Source: Spirochaetaceae bacterium
Lineage (GTDB): Bacteria; Spirochaetota; Spirochaetia; Treponematales; Rectinemataceae
Length of the DNA: 46,934 bases
NCBI GenBank assembly: GCA_025355995.1
Contig: JANXYQ010000003.1
Coordinates: 1-46,934 of the forward strand
Direction: 5' to 3'
Position numbers and translations under genes: made by a program. The notes below the pieces were generated by a model. It worked only from the letters and a program-made list of their open reading frames with translations. It did no database searches and had not been told where the DNA came from. This document shows, piece after piece, positions 24,185 through 31,923 of this stretch; the stretch's first letter is position 1, and the number at the start of each line of letters is the position of its first letter.

Positions 24185-24954
24185 GCGCCAGGGCCCGGCT
24201 TCGCCTCGATGACGCGGTCATGGTCGTACAAGGGGGCGATGCTCGCGCCGGGCGGGACGACGAGGAACTCCTCCTCGGGCCAAGCCCCCGCGACGAGGGC
24301 GCGCAGGAGCCGGGACGAGCCTTCGAGGAGCACGAATTCCTTGCCCTCCTCGGCCGCCCTGGCCCGCATGGCCCCGGCGTAGCCCAGGGCAGCCGTCTCG
24401 GGCGTCTGGATGAAGCGAAGCTCCCTCTCCTCGATGGCCGGGTGCATCGTGTCGTAGACGTAGCGCGCGTTCTCCTCGCCGTATTTCTCGACCAGCTCCT
24501 CGTACTCAAGGGCCATGCCGGTGGAGCGGCCCAGGTCGGAGCTTCGGAAATAGGTGGAGCCGCGCTCGATATAGCCCGCGGAGCTCCAGGAAGCGCTTAA
24601 GTTGTCCCCGAAACGCGCGAGGAACTCCGCGCGGGAGCCGAGGAGGATCGTGCAGCAATCGTGCGCGCGGGCGAGGACGAGGGGCAGCCCCCGCGCGGCC
24701 ACGCCGGATAGGCCGTTCCCGCAGAGGCCGTAGCCGAGGAGGATCGCGTCGTACTTGTCGGAGGCCGCCTCGGCCCTCTCGGAAGCCGCGGCCGCCTCGT
24801 CTATCCTCTCCTGGAGCCGGCCGCGCAGCCGCTCGGGACTCTCGTGAAGGCCCAGCTCGAGGAACTCGGGATCCACCACGTTGGGAGTTTCCGCGATCGC
24901 GACGCAGAGCTCGCGCTGGAAGACGTTGCAGGAAATCAGCTTGTACTTGGCCAT
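24181..24954 (-). CDS. DUF1638 family protein
   Basis: A 257-residue protein matching DUF1638. It begins with KLISCNVFQRELC and has ILLGYGLCGNGLSGV and LVLARAHDCCTILLGSR, with several conserved Cys and His residues that could form a metal site. DUF1638 genes are frequently found beside corrinoid-dependent methyltransferases; their function is not known. The gene lies between the URO-D/thioredoxin fusion (7-base gap) and the CobW-like GTPase (4-base overlap), so these three form one operon. I infer an accessory role in metal or cofactor loading of the methyltransferases, without direct evidence. Confidence 0.85.
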   Translation of the reverse strand: MAKYKLISCNVFQRELCVAIAETPNVVDPEFLELGLHESPERLRGRLQERIDEAAAASERAEAASDKYDAILLGYGLCGNGLSGVAARGLPLVLARAHDCCTILLGSRAEFLARFGDNLSASWSSAGYIERGSTYFRSSDLGRSTGMALEYEELVEKYGEENARYVYDTMHPAIEERELRFIQTPETAALGYAGAMRARAAEEGKEFVLLEGSSRLLRALVAGAWPEEEFLVVPPGASIAPLYDHDRVIEAKPGPGA

Positions 24955-24961
24955 GCGGATC

Positions 24962-26311
24962 CTAGAGCAGGGCCTTTATTCTGTCCTCGAGCTCCTTGCG
25001 CGACGGTATTATCGAGGAGAAGGCCAGCTTGCCGTCGAGGTAGATGGCCGGCAGGTTGGCCACGCCCATCTTCATGCAGCGCGCGATGTTCTCCTTGATC
25101 GTGAACTTGTACTCGACCAGGTCGATCGCGTCGCCGAACAGGCCCTTCACCTCCTTCGCGGCCTCCATCATGTAGCCGCAGGCCGCGCAGGTGGCGGAAT
25201 CGAGGGTGAAGACCTCCATGAGCGGCTTCTTGAGGCTCGAGTAATCGGGCAGGGTCACCTCGAGCTTTATCTCAGCGCCCCTGTAATGCTCGAGGATGGT
25301 CCGCGCCTGGGCCGTCTCGCGCGCGGCCTGGCCGGCGGCTATGACGTTCTCTATCGGCACGTCGTAGGGCATGTCGCAGCCGGGCGATACCACGAGGTTG
25401 CCCTCGCCGCCGCAGGAGTCGACGATGTCCACAACCGCCTTCATGTTGTCCGACTGGCTTCCGAAGAGCATGACGATCGTGAGCTGGATGTTGCCGCCTA
25501 GGCAGACGTTGTGGCGGTCAGTTATCTTCTTGGCTTCCGCCAGATGGATGTTCTCGTCCACCGAGATGCAGTCCGGCCCGGTAAGGCACATGGGCTCGAT
25601 GTTCTTGAAGGCGTTGCCGCAGACGAAGAAGGAGGAGAGGACGCCACGGGCGCGGATGCCGTCGAAGAAGGCTTTGTAGGGTTTCGCGAGGAATTCGTTG
25701 AAATGCTCCGGCGAGATCTGCGACACCATCGGATCGACCGCGGCGATCACGTCCATGCCGGCGTCGATGTAGTAGCCGGCTACGGCGGCCTCTACCTTGA
25801 ACGCGTACTCGAAGAGGGCGTGGACGTAGTCGGGCTCGAGAATCATGTCCATGAAGAGCTCGGTCCCGCGCAGGTGGGAGGCGAGGGTGAAGGGTCCCGC
25901 CACCAGGCCGTAGAGCGCGGTCTCGGCGCCCACCGCCGACTTCATGCGCTTCATCGCCTCGATGGCCATGCCGATGCGGGCCTCGCCGGGTCCCGGGATG
26001 CGCGTCGGGATGGCCCGAGTCTCGGCGAGGGGATGGCTCGAGACCGAGGGCGGCGCCTTGTCCGCCCAGAGCAGCTCGCAGCCAAGGGCCTCCGCCTCGA
26101 GCTGGAGATCGAAGACCACCGGCTGGCCGTCGGGGCGATAGATCCTGTTGACCTCGAGGAGGGACTCGACGAGCTTATCGACGTCGCTGAGCATCGCTCG
26201 CGCGTCGTGGCCTTTCAGCTTTCCCGCGTGTATGCCGGCGAAGGGGACCCAAGGCGCCCTCTCGAGCCTCTCGTGCCGCAGGGTGCGGACAAGCAATTCC
26301 TTACCGGTCAT
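24962..26311 (-). CDS. MtaA-like URO-D-fold methyltransferase fused to a thioredoxin-like domain
   Basis: A 449-residue protein in two parts. Residues 1-350 are an MtaA/CmuA-like URO-D barrel (TGKELLVRTLRHERLERAPWV at the N-terminus, LYGLVAGPFTLASHLRGTEL, FVCGNAFKNIEPM, CLGGNIQL). Residues about 365-449 are a thioredoxin-like domain with the redox pair Cys375-Ala-Ala-Cys378 and a late NLPAIYLDGKLAF that supplies the expected cis-Pro. The His of the usual His-x-Cys-Gly is replaced by Phe (FFVCG). The start at 26311 (MTGKELL) has GAGGAGG upstream; an ATG at 26347 would add 12 residues. It heads the operon with DUF1638 and the CobW-like GTPase, divergent from the corrinoid activator. The thioredoxin part may act as thiol donor, methyl acceptor or reductant; inference only. 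Confidence 0.82.
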   Translation of the reverse strand: MTGKELLVRTLRHERLERAPWVPFAGIHAGKLKGHDARAMLSDVDKLVESLLEVNRIYRPDGQPVVFDLQLEAEALGCELLWADKAPPSVSSHPLAETRAIPTRIPGPGEARIGMAIEAMKRMKSAVGAETALYGLVAGPFTLASHLRGTELFMDMILEPDYVHALFEYAFKVEAAVAGYYIDAGMDVIAAVDPMVSQISPEHFNEFLAKPYKAFFDGIRARGVLSSFFVCGNAFKNIEPMCLTGPDCISVDENIHLAEAKKITDRHNVCLGGNIQLTIVMLFGSQSDNMKAVVDIVDSCGGEGNLVVSPGCDMPYDVPIENVIAAGQAARETAQARTILEHYRGAEIKLEVTLPDYSSLKKPLMEVFTLDSATCAACGYMMEAAKEVKGLFGDAIDLVEYKFTIKENIARCMKMGVANLPAIYLDGKLAFSSIIPSRKELEDRIKALL

Positions 26312-26466
26312 TCGATCCTCCTCGCTATCCGAGGCGTCATACTCCATCCACTCCAGGATCGGGTATATATTTTTCTTGGCAATTATTGGATTTTCCTACG
26401 ATGTTTCCCGCTATCCGCCCGTTTGGCGATTGCGCTTCCATCGGGAGTGCATTATACGAATACGTA

Positions 26467-28326
26467 ATGATGCACAGCCTCAGGGTACTCGAAGGGAAAC
26501 GCATAGACGAGATGGAGGTCGAGGGCGACAGCTCCGTCCTGGAGGCCGTCGCCGGGCTCGAGCCTTCCCGCATAGACGCGCCCTGCGGCGGCAAGGGCCT
26601 CTGCGGCAAGTGCAGGATCAAGCTGGTCGGCGGCCGCCTCTCCGCCCCCGACGCGCGCGAGTCCCGCCTCCTCTCGGCAGCCGAGCTGGGCGTCGGCCTC
26701 AGGCTCGCCTGCCTCGCCCGCGTCGAGGGCGACGCCGAGATCGAGCTGAGCGAGCGCGGGGAGGCCTATATAGTCACGAGCGGCCCCGAGTCCTCCGCGG
26801 AGCTCGACCCGCCCGTCCGCCTCGTCGCCGTCGCCCCGAGGGAGTGCAGCCTCGAGGACCAGTCCGACGACGAGGCGCGGCTCCTCGAGGCTATGGCCCT
26901 GGAGCTCGACCGACAAGGCGCGGGCGGGCCGGCGCCCGCCAAGGTCGCCCTCGGCGCCCTGCAGGGGCTCGCGCGATACTGCAGGGGCGGCGCGGCCCTC
27001 GGAGCCGTGATAGCGGACGGCGGCGTGCTGTCCGTCGCGCCCCTCCGCCCCGGCGCCCGCGCCCTGGGCCTGGGCGTGGACCTCGGCACAACCACCGTCG
27101 TCTGCCGCCTCGTCGACCTCGCCACGGGTGAGCGCCTGGGCTCGGCCTCCGAGCTCAACGCCCAGCGCTCCTTCGGCGCCGACGTGATTTCCAGGATCGA
27201 GGCGGCCTCTGCCCCCGCCGGCCTGGAGGCGCTCAAATCGCGTATACGGACCCAGATCGCGTCGATGGCGAAGGCGCTCGCCGAGAGCGCCGGAGCGGAG
27301 GGCGCCGACCTCGTCTCCTTCGCCATAGCGGGCAACACCACGATGCTCCACCTGCTCGCCGGCGTCCCGCCGGACGCCATCGCGCGCTCTCCCTTCGCTC
27401 CCGCCTTTTTATCCAGGCGCACCGAGAACGCCGCGGAGCTGGGGCTCGTCCAGCATCAGGGCTGCGCCGCCATCCTCCTGCCGGGGGTATCGGCCTACGT
27501 GGGCGCGGACATTGTCGCGGGGCTGGCGGCCATCGGGCTTCACGAGGCGGCGGGCCGCTCCCTCTTCCTCGATCTCGGCACGAACGGGGAGATAGCCTTC
27601 GGCGGCGCCGACGGCATCCTCTGCTGCGCCACGGCGGCCGGCCCCGCCTTCGAGGGCGCGGGCATCGCGAAGGGAACCGGCGGCGTGGTCGGGGCCATAG
27701 ACTCCGTTTGGGTCGAGGACGGCGCGATACGCTTCGGTACGATAGGCGACGCGCCCGCCGCTGGCATCTGCGGCTCGGGCCTGATCGACGCCCTGGCCGC
27801 CTTCCTCGACTGCGGCCTCGTGGACGACACCGGCAGGGTCGTCGACGCCGAGGAGGCCCGCGCGCTGCCGCCCCGGCTCTCCGCCCTGGTCGGCGAGGGC
27901 CTCGGAGATGGGAGCGGGGGACCGCTGCTGTTCCTGGATCGGGAGCGCGGCATCTATATCAGCCAGGCCGACGTGCGCGCGGCCCAGCTCGCGAAGGCCG
28001 CCATCGCGGCGGGAATAGACACCCTCCTAAAAATAGCGGGCGTCGGCTCCGGCGACGTGGACCGGCTCTACCTGGCGGGGGGCTTCGGCAGCCTCCTCGA
28101 CGTCAGGAGCGCGGCGCGGATCGGCCTCCTCCCGCCCGAACTCGCCGACCGAGTGATAGTCGTGGGCAACGCCTCGGGGGCCGGCGCCGTCGCCGCCTGC
28201 CTCTCCCGCTCGCGCCTGGAAGCCTGCGACCGCGCCCGCGCGGCCTGCGCGTACGTCGAGCTCTCGTCCCGGCCCGACTTCAACGAGGCCTATATCGAGC
28301 GCATGATGTTCCCGGGGCTCTCGTGA
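26467..28326 (+). CDS. Reductive activator of corrinoid proteins (2Fe-2S ferredoxin plus ASKHA ATPase-like domain)
   Basis: A 619-residue RACE-type protein (RACo-like). The N-terminal [2Fe-2S] ferredoxin domain has Cys40, Cys46, Cys49 (PCGGKGLCGKC) and Cys82 (LACLA). A middle domain follows, then the C-terminal actin-like ASKHA fold (DUF4445) with LGLGVDLGTTTVVCRLVDLA, FLDLGTNGEIAFG, GSGLIDALAAFLDCGLVD and YLAGGFGSLLDVRSA. Such proteins use ATP to drive electrons onto inactivated cob(II)alamin and restore cob(I)alamin in methyl carriers. The start is one of two adjacent ATGs at 26467 and 26470; no strong ribosome binding site is visible, and a TTG at 26386 would add 27 residues that look unlike the family. 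It overlaps the PocR/AraC gene by 4 bases and lies near the corrinoid protein, its likely client. Confidence 0.92.
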   Translation: MMHSLRVLEGKRIDEMEVEGDSSVLEAVAGLEPSRIDAPCGGKGLCGKCRIKLVGGRLSAPDARESRLLSAAELGVGLRLACLARVEGDAEIELSERGEAYIVTSGPESSAELDPPVRLVAVAPRECSLEDQSDDEARLLEAMALELDRQGAGGPAPAKVALGALQGLARYCRGGAALGAVIADGGVLSVAPLRPGARALGLGVDLGTTTVVCRLVDLATGERLGSASELNAQRSFGADVISRIEAASAPAGLEALKSRIRTQIASMAKALAESAGAEGADLVSFAIAGNTTMLHLLAGVPPDAIARSPFAPAFLSRRTENAAELGLVQHQGCAAILLPGVSAYVGADIVAGLAAIGLHEAAGRSLFLDLGTNGEIAFGGADGILCCATAAGPAFEGAGIAKGTGGVVGAIDSVWVEDGAIRFGTIGDAPAAGICGSGLIDALAAFLDCGLVDDTGRVVDAEEARALPPRLSALVGEGLGDGSGGPLLFLDRERGIYISQADVRAAQLAKAAIAAGIDTLLKIAGVGSGDVDRLYLAGGFGSLLDVRSAARIGLLPPELADRVIVVGNASGAGAVAACLSRSRLEACDRARAACAYVELSSRPDFNEAYIERMMFPGLS

Positions 28327-29684
28327 GCGCGGCGCCCGAGCCCCGCGACGGGGGCTTTGACCTAAAGCTCGCCCTGCGCAAGCTCGAGCACTACTGCCGA
28401 GCCGCGGGAGTGCCCGCCCACCTCATCGACGAGGGAGGCGCGGTCCTCGCCGCCTTCGACGCGTCGGGCGGACCGATCGCCCTCGAGGGCGGCGACTCGG
28501 GGGGCCTCTGCCCGGTGTGCTCCATCGAGGGGGCGAAGGACGCCGACGAGGAGCGCAGGGCCCAGCTCTTCGTCGCCTACCAGGCCGAGCGCTTCGGGGG
28601 CAAGTACATCCAGCTCTGCCCCCACTCCCTCCTATTCTGGGCCGCGCCCGTGGTGCCCGACGGCATCATGAGGGTCGCCCTCATCGGCGGACCCGTGATG
28701 GTCGTCGAGGCGAGCGAGGTCTTCGAGGAGCTGCGCGCCTCGGGCAAGGTGCCGCGGGGCAAGGAGGCCGAGCTCCGCGCGGCCCTCGATTCCGCGCCGC
28801 GAGTCCTGCCGCAGCGGGCCTCGAGCCTGGCCGAGCTCCTCGCCGACGTCGCGTCGGCGATTGCCTGGACCTCGCCCCTCGAGCCGCAGCGGGAGCGCGA
28901 GGAGCAGCAGTCGAGGATCTCGGAGGTCATGCGGGGCATGAAGGAGGAGGCCGGCGGCGAGCAGGCCTCGGCGCCCTACCCGATCGAGAAGGAGAGGGAG
29001 CTCCTCCTGGCGATCTCGCGCGGCGACAAGGCGGAGTCCCAGCGCCTACTCAACGAGATACTCGGTTTCATCTTCTTCTCGAGCGGCCAGGACGCCGGCA
29101 TCATCAAGGCGAGGGTGCTCGAGCTCGTCGTCCTCCTGTCGCGTGCCGCGCTCGAGGGCGGGGCGGACATGGAGCAGATCTTCGGCCTCAACTTCACCTA
29201 CCTGGGCCAGGTGAACAAGATGCGCAGTGTCGACGACATCGCGCACTGGCTATCCAAGATCATGGTGCGCTTCACCGACCTCGTATTCAAGCTCAAGGAC
29301 GTGAAGCACGCGGACGTGATGCAGAAGGCGCTCAAGTACGTCAACGCCCATTATACTGAAGAGATCACCCTCGACGAGGTCGCGGGCTCGGTCTACCTCA
29401 GCCCCACCTACTTCTCGAAGCTCTTCAGCGAGGAGATGGGCTGCCGCTTCACGGCCTATCTCAATAACCTCCGGATCGAGAAGAGCAAGCTCCTCCTCAA
29501 GGGCTCGGGCATACCCCTCGTGGATATCGCCGGGCTCGTCGGCTACGAGGACCAGAGCTATTTCACCAAGGTATTCAAGCGCGTCACCGGGGTGTCGCCG
29601 GGCAAGTACAGGGAGTCCGGCGGCCGCGTCTCCACGTCGAGCCAGGAGATCCACGAGGGAGAATCGCCGTCGCCGATCGCATAA
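28323..29684 (+). CDS. AraC-family regulator with PocR-type sensor domain
   Basis: A 453-residue regulator that starts at GTG 28323, inside the stop of the activator gene (GTGA). The N-terminal region (about residues 10-180) matches the PocR sensory domain, with its Cys-rich core LCPVCSIEG and IQLCPHSLLFWAAPVV. A linker of about 130 residues follows (QSRISEVMRGMKEE). The C-terminal AraC domain (about 335-440) has LDEVAGSVYLSPTYFSKLFSEEMG and IAGLVGYEDQSYFTKVFKRVTG. PocR domains occur in regulators of B12-linked catabolism such as propanediol use, and are thought to sense small metabolites. Its place between activator and corrinoid protein suggests control of the methyltransferase island. A frame extending upstream to 27708 is a shadow of the activator gene. 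Confidence 0.87.
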   Translation: MSAAPEPRDGGFDLKLALRKLEHYCRAAGVPAHLIDEGGAVLAAFDASGGPIALEGGDSGGLCPVCSIEGAKDADEERRAQLFVAYQAERFGGKYIQLCPHSLLFWAAPVVPDGIMRVALIGGPVMVVEASEVFEELRASGKVPRGKEAELRAALDSAPRVLPQRASSLAELLADVASAIAWTSPLEPQREREEQQSRISEVMRGMKEEAGGEQASAPYPIEKERELLLAISRGDKAESQRLLNEILGFIFFSSGQDAGIIKARVLELVVLLSRAALEGGADMEQIFGLNFTYLGQVNKMRSVDDIAHWLSKIMVRFTDLVFKLKDVKHADVMQKALKYVNAHYTEEITLDEVAGSVYLSPTYFSKLFSEEMGCRFTAYLNNLRIEKSKLLLKGSGIPLVDIAGLVGYEDQSYFTKVFKRVTGVSPGKYRESGGRVSTSSQEIHEGESPSPIA

Positions 29685-29769
29685 AAGAACAAAAAGAGGA
29701 AAGAGTTTTATAGACGCCCTTCCCCGCGCCGGTATCATCGGTATGAAGCTGAGCCACCAGGAGGGCACC

Positions 29770-30414
29770 ATGTCCACGCTAGACGATATCTCCGCGTTCC
29801 TTCAAAAGGGTCGCGCGAACGAAGTCGCCGCCAACGTCCAGAAGGCTCTCGACGAGGGCCTCTCCGCCAGGTCCATCCTCGAGGAAGGCCTCATGGCCGG
29901 GATGAACATCATCGGCGGCAAGTTCAAGCGCAACGAAGTCTACGTCCCCGAGGTCCTCATAGCCGCGCGGGCGATGAACGCGGGCCTAGTGCCCCTCAAG
30001 CCCCACCTCGTGTCGTCCGGCGTCAAGGCCCGGGGCAAGGTGATCATCGGCACGGTGAAGGGCGATCTCCACGACATCGGCAAGAACCTCGTCAGGATGA
30101 TGATGGAAGGCAAGGGCCTCGAGGTGGTGGACCTCGGCGTTGACGTCTCGAGCGATAAGTTCGTCGCCGCCGCGAGGGAGCACAAGGCCGACATCGTCTG
30201 CTGCTCGGCCCTCCTCACGACCACGATGACCGAGATGAAGAACGTGGTCGAGGGCTTCCGCACGGCCGGCATCCGCGAAGGGCTAACGATCATGGTCGGA
30301 GGCGCTCCCATAACCGACTCCTTCTGCAAGTCGATCGGCGCCGATATCTACTCCGCCGACGCCGCGAGCGCCGCCGACGCGGCAGTGGCCGTCTGCGACA
30401 AGAAGTCCGCGTAG
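29770..30414 (+). CDS. Corrinoid (B12-binding) methyl carrier protein
   Basis: A 214-residue MtaC/MtbC/MttC-type protein. The helical cap domain occupies about residues 1-85 (GLMAGMNIIGGKFKRNEVYVPE), followed by the B12-binding Rossmann domain with the base-off cobalt-ligand motif Asp-Leu-His101-Asp-Ile-Gly (GDLHDIGKN). The downstream SALLTTTMTEM and VGGAPIT blocks also contact the cofactor in this family. It shuttles a methyl group from a substrate-specific methyltransferase to an acceptor. The start at 29770 (MSTLDD) has AGGAGG 5 bases upstream; an ATG at 29743 would add nine residues. It is the last gene of the activator/PocR group and the only clear B12-binding protein in the window, so it may serve several of the URO-D-fold proteins. 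Confidence 0.95.
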   Translation: MSTLDDISAFLQKGRANEVAANVQKALDEGLSARSILEEGLMAGMNIIGGKFKRNEVYVPEVLIAARAMNAGLVPLKPHLVSSGVKARGKVIIGTVKGDLHDIGKNLVRMMMEGKGLEVVDLGVDVSSDKFVAAAREHKADIVCCSALLTTTMTEMKNVVEGFRTAGIREGLTIMVGGAPITDSFCKSIGADIYSADAASAADAAVAVCDKKSA

Positions 30415-30441
30415 GGCTTTACCGACCCCGATTTCCTGCCG

Positions 30442-31923
30442 ATGATCATAGGCAGGATGCGAATATCCATAGCAGCGCGCTGGGCCGAGGGCTTCGGCGC
30501 CGGGGCCGCGGTCTGCCTCCTCGGCTTCCTCAGCCCCGCCGACCCCTCCTTTGCCGGGCTCGGTTTCCTGCCCCAGGCCCTGTCCTCGGTGCTGGCCGCC
30601 GCCCTCCTCGGCTCCGTGCCCGGCTCGCTCGCCCTGGCGGGGGCCGCCCTGGGGACCGTCGCCCTGCCGGCCATCGGCGCCCTCCTCTCCGCGCGGCTCG
30701 CCCCTGTCGAGCTCGGGCCGCTCCTCGAGTCGGCCCGGATACCCGCGGCGGCCACGCTCGGCTGCGTCCTCGCGGCGGGCTGGCTCCGGGACTCCTCGTC
30801 CCGCTCCTCGTCCAAGCTCCTGCATCGGGTCCGCGACCTTGTCCGCCGGAACGTCCAGCTCAAGAAGATGAACGCGGCCCTGTCCTCCCTGAGCGAGGAG
30901 CTGGAGCGCCGGGTCTCCGGGCAGCGCGATTCCGTATCGGCCCTCTACGCGCGCATACGGAAGATGGACAGCCAGGACATGGACAAGGTGATATCCGGGC
31001 TCCTCGAGGCCGTCGTCGCCTTCTCGCAGGCCGGCTCCGCCGCGATCTACGAGTACGATCCCAGGAATGAGCGCCTCGTCCGCCTCGGCTCGATCGGGGA
31101 CGGAAGCGAGGCCTTCCTCCCCCTGGACGGCAGCATCGAGGGCTGGGTCTTCCGCAACGACTCGACCTACAGCCTCCGCGACGTCGACGATTACCTGGGC
31201 CTCTCCAACATCGACTTCAAGCGGAGCGTGCTCGCTTACCCGCTGAAGGCGGGAGACCTACCCTGGGGCGTGCTCAACGTGATGGAGATGCCCTTTTATC
31301 GTTATAATCCGATAACCGAAAAGAACCTGGGCATCGTGGTCGAGCTGGCCTCCTCTTACATCAGGAATGCATCCGATTTCCGGGACCGGGTGCTGCGCCA
31401 TCCCCGCAACGAAGTCACCGGCCTCCCGGGCTACGGCGAGCTCCTGCGCATCCTGCGCGAGGAGATGGAGAGGCGGGCCGCGAAGCGGCTCTCGGTATCG
31501 GTAGTCATCGTCGAGATACTCGGCTTCGCGGATATCGTCTTCGCCCACTCGGGCCTCAAGGCCTTCGAGATGCTCAAGGAATTCGCCGCCGCCGCGGGCT
31601 CGGCGGGCCGGCATACCCTCGCCTTCCACTCCCGCGCGGACGGGCAGCTCGCCTTCCTGCTCCCCGACATGGACCGCGACGGCGCATCCCTCTTCTGCCT
31701 CGGCCTATCGAGCCTGGCGGGGGAGCGGGCCTGGAGGATCGGAGGCGAGCGCTCCGTCGTCGAGATAGCCTTCGGCCTCGCCGCCTTCCCCGGCGCCGCC
31801 GCGGGCGGCGCGGGCCTCGGCGGCCCGGCGGCCATCGATCCCGAGAGCCTCCTGGCGGAGGCCGAGTCGGTGCTGGCCCGCTCCAAGGGCGCCTACGTCG
31901 AGCACGGCGGCTCCCGCGGATGA
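30442..31923 (+). CDS. pelD: PelD-like membrane protein (TM, GAF and degenerate GGDEF)
   Basis: A 493-residue inner-membrane protein with PelD architecture. About four hydrophobic segments occupy residues 10-115, then a helical linker (about 120-175), a GAF domain (about 180-310, with AIYEYDPRNERLVRLGSIGDG and YPLKAGDLPWGVLNVME), and a GGDEF-like domain (about 325-480). The GGDEF motif is replaced (RADGQ), so it cannot be a diguanylate cyclase. In Pseudomonas PelD an RxxD inhibitory site binds c-di-GMP; here the aligned position reads RHTL, keeping Arg and losing Asp. The gene is followed by pelE, pelF and pelG with 4- and 1-base overlaps or direct abutment, which makes the identification firm. 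No clear ribosome binding site precedes 30442; ATG 30457 is an alternative. Confidence 0.85.
   Translation: MIIGRMRISIAARWAEGFGAGAAVCLLGFLSPADPSFAGLGFLPQALSSVLAAALLGSVPGSLALAGAALGTVALPAIGALLSARLAPVELGPLLESARIPAAATLGCVLAAGWLRDSSSRSSSKLLHRVRDLVRRNVQLKKMNAALSSLSEELERRVSGQRDSVSALYARIRKMDSQDMDKVISGLLEAVVAFSQAGSAAIYEYDPRNERLVRLGSIGDGSEAFLPLDGSIEGWVFRNDSTYSLRDVDDYLGLSNIDFKRSVLAYPLKAGDLPWGVLNVMEMPFYRYNPITEKNLGIVVELASSYIRNASDFRDRVLRHPRNEVTGLPGYGELLRILREEMERRAAKRLSVSVVIVEILGFADIVFAHSGLKAFEMLKEFAAAAGSAGRHTLAFHSRADGQLAFLLPDMDRDGASLFCLGLSSLAGERAWRIGGERSVVEIAFGLAAFPGAAAGGAGLGGPAAIDPESLLAEAESVLARSKGAYVEHGGSRG

Noticed and set aside
26312-26466. Cobalamin riboswitch near the corrinoid activator, and other riboswitches in the intergenic gaps
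   Set aside because: The gaps are short and no B12-box-like conserved core or multi-stem leader could be recognised by eye; a covariance-model search would settle it.
27708-28322. Upstream extension of the PocR/AraC frame
   Set aside because: Out-of-frame reading of the corrinoid activator gene; the PocR domain begins only after 28323.
30442-31923. Active diguanylate cyclase
   Set aside because: The GGDEF motif is lost (RADGQ), and the TM, GAF, degenerate-GGDEF order followed by pelE, pelF and pelG fits PelD.
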